The notes beneath the pieces were generated by a model that worked only from the letters and a program-made list of their open reading frames with translations, had not been told where the DNA came from and searched no databases. Shown piece after piece: positions 7,360 through 10,218 of a DNA stretch of 10,218 bases. The stretch comes from Cyanobium sp. M55B138 (GTDB lineage Bacteria; Cyanobacteriota; Cyanobacteriia; PCC-6307; Cyanobiaceae), in the NCBI GenBank assembly GCA_018400215.1, contig JAGYNF010000043.1:1-10218 (forward strand), written 5' to 3'. How positions within the stretch are numbered: position 1 is the stretch's first letter; each line of letters starts with the position of its first letter. The translations under genes and the position numbers were made by a program.

Positions 7360-8105
7360 GGGCGCACCAGCCGCACCTGCACCCAGTCGACCGCATCGAC
7401 CGGAGCACTCAGCTGCACCACGGCCTCCGGCGCAGGCACAGCCCGCTCGTTCACGCTCTGCACCACACCAATGGTGAGATTGGGGGGCAGCAGGGTGCTG
7501 GCCGGCGAGGTGGAGACGACGTCACCGGGACGCACGCCCACGTCCTGATCAATGAAGCGCAGCAGCGGCCGGGACGTGCCCACCCCCACCAGCAGGCCGT
7601 GGCGCTGGGCCCGGCCCACCCACACGCCAATTCGGCTGGAGGGATCGGTGAGCAGCAGCACGCTGGCCGTGGTGGGGGTGACGCTCGCCACCCGTCCCAA
7701 CAGCCCACCGGGGGCTATCACCGCATCCCCAGGGGACAGCCCCTGGAGGCTGCCGCGACCGAGCACCAGCTGCTGCCACCAGCCCTGGGCCTGGCGGGAG
7801 ATCACCGGGGCACTCACCACGCCCGCATCGGCGCGGTCGAGATCGAGCAACTGGCGCAGCCGCTGGTTGTCGGTTTCCAGCTGTTGCAGCCGCGCCTGAC
7901 GATCCAACTGCTGCGCCGCCGTGAGCCACTCCGACTGGGCACTGCCCGGCCAGAAGGGGCGGGTGAGCAGGGCGTAGGCGTCGATGACGGCCGCACCCTT
8001 GCTGAGGCGCACGGCCGTGAAGATCAGCAGCAGCAGCAACCAGGGCCAGGCCAGCGTGACCAGGCGCCGTGACGGTAGGCGCAGCCCGCGGCCCTGCAAC
8101 GCCAT
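7356..8105 (-). CDS. mreC: Rod shape-determining protein MreC
   Basis: A 249-residue bitopic membrane protein that links cytoplasmic MreB to periplasmic wall synthases. A basic N-terminus (RGLRLPSRR) precedes one membrane span at about 17-33. A coiled-coil segment follows at about 57-92 (AAQQLDRQARLQQLETDNQRLRQLLDL), giving the dimerisation arm. The C-terminal beta domain, 95-249, contains GLSPGDAVIAPGGLLGRV near 120-137, which is typical of MreC, then TASVLLLTDPSSRIGV and DVGVRPGDVVSTS. Its ATG is five bases after the mreB stop, and its stop overlaps mreD, so the three are translated from one message. Confidence 0.95.
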   Translation of the reverse strand: MALQGRGLRLPSRRLVTLAWPWLLLLLIFTAVRLSKGAAVIDAYALLTRPFWPGSAQSEWLTAAQQLDRQARLQQLETDNQRLRQLLDLDRADAGVVSAPVISRQAQGWWQQLVLGRGSLQGLSPGDAVIAPGGLLGRVASVTPTTASVLLLTDPSSRIGVWVGRAQRHGLLVGVGTSRPLLRFIDQDVGVRPGDVVSTSPASTLLPPNLTIGVVQSVNERAVPAPEAVVQLSAPVDAVDWVQVRLVRP

Positions 8106-8110
8106 TGGAA

Positions 8111-9190
8111 TCAGGCCATCTGCCGCGCGAATTCAGGGGTATCGAGCACCCGCTCCAGCCGCTTGTAATCCTCCAGAACCATGCCGCAACCCTGCACCAC
8201 GCAGAGCAGGGGCTCCTCCGCCACATGGGTGAGGATGCCGGTCTCGTGGCTGATCAGATCACTGATCCCCCGCACCATGGCACCGCCTCCGGCCAACATG
8301 ATGCCCCGATCCACGATGTCGGCAGCCAGCTCCGGCGGGGTGCGCTCCAGGGTGCGCTTCACCGCCTCCACGATCACGTTGAGGGGCTCGGCCATCGCTT
8401 CCCGGATGTCGCCGGCCCGCACATTGATGGTGCGGGGCAGGCCGGAGAGCAGGTGCAGGCCCCGCACGTCCATGGAGGTCTCGTCGTGCTCGTTGTCGGA
8501 GAAGGCCGAACCGATGCGGATCTTGATGTCCTCGGCCGTGCGCTCACCCACCACCAGGTTGTGCACTTTCTTGAGGTACACGCCGATGGCATCGCTGAGC
8601 TCGTCACCGGCCACCCGCACCGACTCACTCAGCACGGTGCCCCCGAGGGACAACACGGCCACCTCAGTGGTGCCGCCGCCGATATCAACGATCATGGTGC
8701 CCACCGGTTCGGTGACCGGCAGACCAGCCCCGATCGCCGCCGCCACGGGCTCATCAATCAGATGCACCTGGCGGGCACCGGCCAGACCGGCCTCCCGCAC
8801 GGCGCGGCGCTCCACACCGGTGACGCCACTGGGGATGCCGATCACCAGGCGGGGGGCCACGATGCCGCGACCCTCGTTGCCCTTCTGGATGAAGGTCTTG
8901 ATCATCTGCTCGGCGGCGTCGAAATCAGCGATCACGCCATCGCGCAGCGGCCGCACGGCCCGGATGTTGCCGGGGGTGCGGCCCAGCATCAACTTGGCCT
9001 CATTGCCCACCGCCAGGGGCACGCCCCGCTCCAGATCCAGGGCCACCACCGAGGGTTCCTGCAGCACGATGCCCTTGCCGGACACGTACATCAGGGTGTT
9101 GGCCGTTCCCAGGTCAATGCCGATGTCGCGAGAAAACTGAAAACGACGAAAAAACACGTGGCTGGGTCCGGCCTGCAAGCGCCGAATCAT
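8111..9190 (-). CDS. mreB: Rod shape-determining actin-like protein MreB
   Basis: MreB is the bacterial actin that forms membrane-associated filaments and guides lateral wall synthesis. The 359-residue product carries phosphate 1 motif DIGIDLGTANT (22-32), phosphate 2 motif DIGGGTTE (169-176), the adenosine motif LAGGGA (299-304) and the EPVAAAIGAGLPV segment (147-159), all intact. Downstream mreC and mreD confirm the context. The start is uncertain: the ATG at 9190 gives a ten-residue lead (MIRRLQAGPS) before HVFFRRFQFSRDIG, while a GTG at 9157 would give 348 residues, nearer the family norm, starting MFFRRFQF. Neither has a Shine-Dalgarno site. The FFRRFQF stretch may be the amphipathic membrane-binding helix. 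The gene is divergent from ssb, with a 99-base shared upstream region. Confidence 0.97.
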   Translation of the reverse strand: MIRRLQAGPSHVFFRRFQFSRDIGIDLGTANTLMYVSGKGIVLQEPSVVALDLERGVPLAVGNEAKLMLGRTPGNIRAVRPLRDGVIADFDAAEQMIKTFIQKGNEGRGIVAPRLVIGIPSGVTGVERRAVREAGLAGARQVHLIDEPVAAAIGAGLPVTEPVGTMIVDIGGGTTEVAVLSLGGTVLSESVRVAGDELSDAIGVYLKKVHNLVVGERTAEDIKIRIGSAFSDNEHDETSMDVRGLHLLSGLPRTINVRAGDIREAMAEPLNVIVEAVKRTLERTPPELAADIVDRGIMLAGGGAMVRGISDLISHETGILTHVAEEPLLCVVQGCGMVLEDYKRLERVLDTPEFARQMA

Positions 9191-9289
9191 AGGTTGGGTG
9201 TGACAGCCAGGCTCCAGGGTGGAACTGAATCAATGGTGGCGCTCCAAGGGGTGCCGCATCATTGATCCAACGAACAGAGGACCTACGCC
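9191..9289. promoter_or_regulatory. Divergent upstream region shared by mreB and ssb
   Basis: This 99-base gap must hold the promoters of both the mreBCD-binding protein operon (- strand) and ssb (+ strand), because the two are transcribed away from each other. I see no convincing -35/-10 pair in either direction, so the exact sites are not assigned. The assignment as a regulatory region comes from layout only. Confidence 0.4.
9276..9281 (+). promoter_or_regulatory. Shine-Dalgarno site of ssb
   Basis: AGAGGA lies eight bases before the ATG at 9290. It is the clearest ribosome binding site in the window, fixes the ssb start, and contrasts with the SD-poor starts of most neighbouring genes. 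Confidence 0.75.
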
Positions 9290-9673
9290 ATGGGCGTCAA
9301 TTCCATCACCCTGGTCGGCCGTGCCGGCCGCGACCCTGAAGTGCGCTACTTCGAATCCGGCAGCGTGGTCGCCAACCTCACCCTGGCGGTGAACCGCCGC
9401 AGCTCGGGCGATGAACCCGACTGGTTCAACCTGGAAATCTGGGGCAAGCAGGCCCAGGTTGCCGCCGACTACGTGCGGAAGGGGTCTCTACTCGGCATCA
9501 TCGGCAGCTTCAAGCTCGACCGCTGGACCGACCGCACCAGCGGCGAAGAGCGCAGCAAGCCCGTGATCCGCGTCGACCGGCTGGAGCTGCTGGGCTCCAA
9601 GCGCGACGCGGAGGCCGGTGCTGGTGGCGGCGGCTTCGGTGGCGAGCCAAGCGAGGAGGAAGTGCCCTTCTGA
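9290..9673 (+). CDS. ssb: Single-stranded DNA-binding protein
   Basis: SSB coats single-stranded DNA in replication, recombination and repair. The 127-residue product has an OB-fold over about 1-102, with the typical opening MGVNSITLVGRAGRDPEVRY, the NLTLAVNRR strand, WFNLEIWGKQAQVAADYVRKGS, and a final strand VIRVDRLELLGSK. A short Gly-rich linker (112-120) leads to the acidic tip EEEVPF, the equivalent of the DDDIPF tip that recruits partner proteins. The linker is short compared with enterobacterial SSB, as is usual in cyanobacteria. The gene stands alone on this strand, divergent from mreB and convergent with ahcY. Confidence 0.97.
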   Translation: MGVNSITLVGRAGRDPEVRYFESGSVVANLTLAVNRRSSGDEPDWFNLEIWGKQAQVAADYVRKGSLLGIIGSFKLDRWTDRTSGEERSKPVIRVDRLELLGSKRDAEAGAGGGGFGGEPSEEEVPF

Positions 9674-9701
9674 CACCCACGCAGCGGCAGGGTGCCGGTG
9701 G

Positions 9702-9726
9702 GCTTTGGCTTCTTGCTAGCCAAAGC
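9702..9726. repeat. Short inverted repeat after ssb (9-bp stem, 7-base loop)
   Basis: GCTTTGGCT (9702-9710) and AGCCAAAGC (9718-9726) are perfect reverse complements around a seven-base loop. The hairpin begins 29 bases after the ssb stop. No T-run follows on either strand, so it is not a canonical intrinsic terminator, though it could protect the 3' end of the ssb message. It sits directly beside the larger palindrome and may be part of the same element. Confidence 0.7.
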
Positions 9727-9736
9727 GTGGCCCGGC

Positions 9737-9813
9737 GGTGGCGCTGGAGCCCGTGAGAGGGCGGCATTCGGCCGCAAGGCCGATAGCCGCCCGACGCGGG
9801 CTCCAGCGCCACC
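9737..9813. repeat. Large nested palindrome between convergent ssb and ahcY
   Basis: A 77-base structure: outer arms 9737-9753 and 9797-9813 are a perfect 17-bp inverted repeat (GGTGGCGCTGGAGCCCG and its complement), extended inward by a G-T and a G-C pair. After a small unpaired bulge, GGGCGGC (9759-9765) pairs with GCCGCCC (9786-9792); after a two-by-two internal loop TCGGCC (9768-9773) pairs with GGCCGA (9778-9783) around a GCAA tetraloop. It starts three bases after the ahcY stop and 63 after the ssb stop. The position fits a bidirectional transcript end, but there is no T-run on either side. The architecture also resembles REP-like or other small palindromic dispersed elements; copy number cannot be judged from one window. 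Confidence 0.85.
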
Positions 9814-9816
9814 AAC

Positions 9817-10218
9817 TCAGTAGCGGTAGTGGTCGAGCTTGTAGGGCCCCTCCACCGGCACGTTGATGTAGGCGGCCTGTTCGGCGCTGAGCTCGGTGAG
9901 CTTGGCGCCAATCTTGTCGAGGTGCAGGCGGGCCACCATCTCGTCAAGGTGCTTGGGCAGCACGTACACCTCCTTGCCGTACTGCTCACCCTTGGTGAAC
10001 AGCTCGATCTGGGCCAGCACCTGGTTGGTGAAGGAGTTGCTCATCACGAAGCTGGGGTGGCCGGTGGCGCAGCCCAGGTTCACCAGCCGGCCCTCGGCCA
10101 GCAGAATGATCTTGTTGCCGGAGGGCAGCACAATGTGATCCACCTGGGGCTTGATGTTGTCCCAGGGGTACTGCTTGAGCGACACCACATCGATCTCGTT
10201 GTCGAAGTGGCCGATGTT
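9817..10218 (-). CDS. ahcY: Adenosylhomocysteinase, C-terminal part (5' end beyond window)
   Basis: AhcY hydrolyses S-adenosylhomocysteine to adenosine and homocysteine with bound NAD, keeping SAM-dependent methylation running. The frame is open to the window edge and begins [10 protein letters not shown], so 133 C-terminal residues are present, about 30 percent of the protein. Family marks are [43 protein letters not shown] with the GHPSFVMS core, [28 protein letters not shown], and the ending YKLDHYRY, whose Lys and Tyr reach into the NAD site of a neighbouring subunit. It is convergent with ssb, with the large palindrome just behind its stop. An internal ATG is only Met/Val coding within the domain, not a start. 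Confidence 0.97.
   Translation of the reverse strand, partial: NIGHFDNEIDVVSLKQYPWDNIKPQVDHIVLPSGNKIILLAEGRLVNLGCATGHPSFVMSNSFTNQVLAQIELFTKGEQYGKEVYVLPKHLDEMVARLHLDKIGAKLTELSAEQAAYINVPVEGPYKLDHYRY

Noticed and set aside
8069..9265. A 398-codon open frame on the + strand opposite mreB and part of mreC
   Set aside because: A shadow of the highly conserved mreB gene, with no motif of its own.
9229..9266. Dyad ATCAATG / CATTGAT separated by 24 bases between mreB and ssb, possible operator
   Set aside because: Only seven bases per arm with no extension; one such pair is not unlikely by chance in a gap of this size.
9702..9813. Canonical rho-independent terminators for ssb and ahcY
   Set aside because: The stems are strong but neither strand has a T-run after them, so I list them as repeats rather than terminators.

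Overview
The window looks like chromosomal DNA of a high-GC picocyanobacterium of the marine/freshwater Synechococcus-Cyanobium lineage. This rests on the gene set and order (an ergothioneine cluster with two small companion genes; an RpaB-like regulator beside lysS; ssb divergent from mreB-mreC-mreD followed by a sugar-type binding protein), on strong GC bias, and on mostly Shine-Dalgarno-poor starts. I saw no HIP1 octamer (GCGATCGC), which many other cyanobacteria carry in abundance. The lineage call comes from memory of such genomes, not from a search.

Region 1 (1-2679, + strand) is a tight four-gene operon: the 3' two thirds of egtB, then egtD, a 79-residue gene and a 169-residue Gln/Glu/Arg-rich helical gene. 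Three junctions are a 1-base overlap, a 19-base gap and a 4-base ATGA overlap. EgtD makes hercynine and EgtB adds the sulfur for ergothioneine. The two small genes are of unknown mechanism but are physically tied to the pathway.

Region 2 (2704-5370, - strand) is a regulator-lysS-small protein group: an OmpR/PhoB-type response regulator resembling RpaB/Ycf27, lysyl-tRNA synthetase, and an 87-residue basic protein. It converges on region 1. A candidate promoter lies in the 163-base gap upstream of the regulator.

Region 3 (5534-9190, - strand) is the rod-shape operon mreB-mreC-mreD with a lipoprotein-type ABC substrate-binding protein attached 5 bases behind mreD. No permease or ATPase for it is visible.

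Region 4 (9290-10218) holds ssb on the + strand, divergent from mreB, and the C-terminal third of ahcY on the - strand. Between these convergent genes lies the most distinctive non-coding feature: a 9-bp hairpin followed by a 77-base nested palindrome with a 17-bp perfect outer stem and a GCAA tetraloop, without the T-run of an ordinary terminator.

Most genes are conserved housekeeping or known pathway genes. I do not see a defence system, mobile element with transposase, CRISPR, tRNA or rRNA. The best leads are the ergothioneine companion genes, the binding protein in the mre operon, and the palindromic element.
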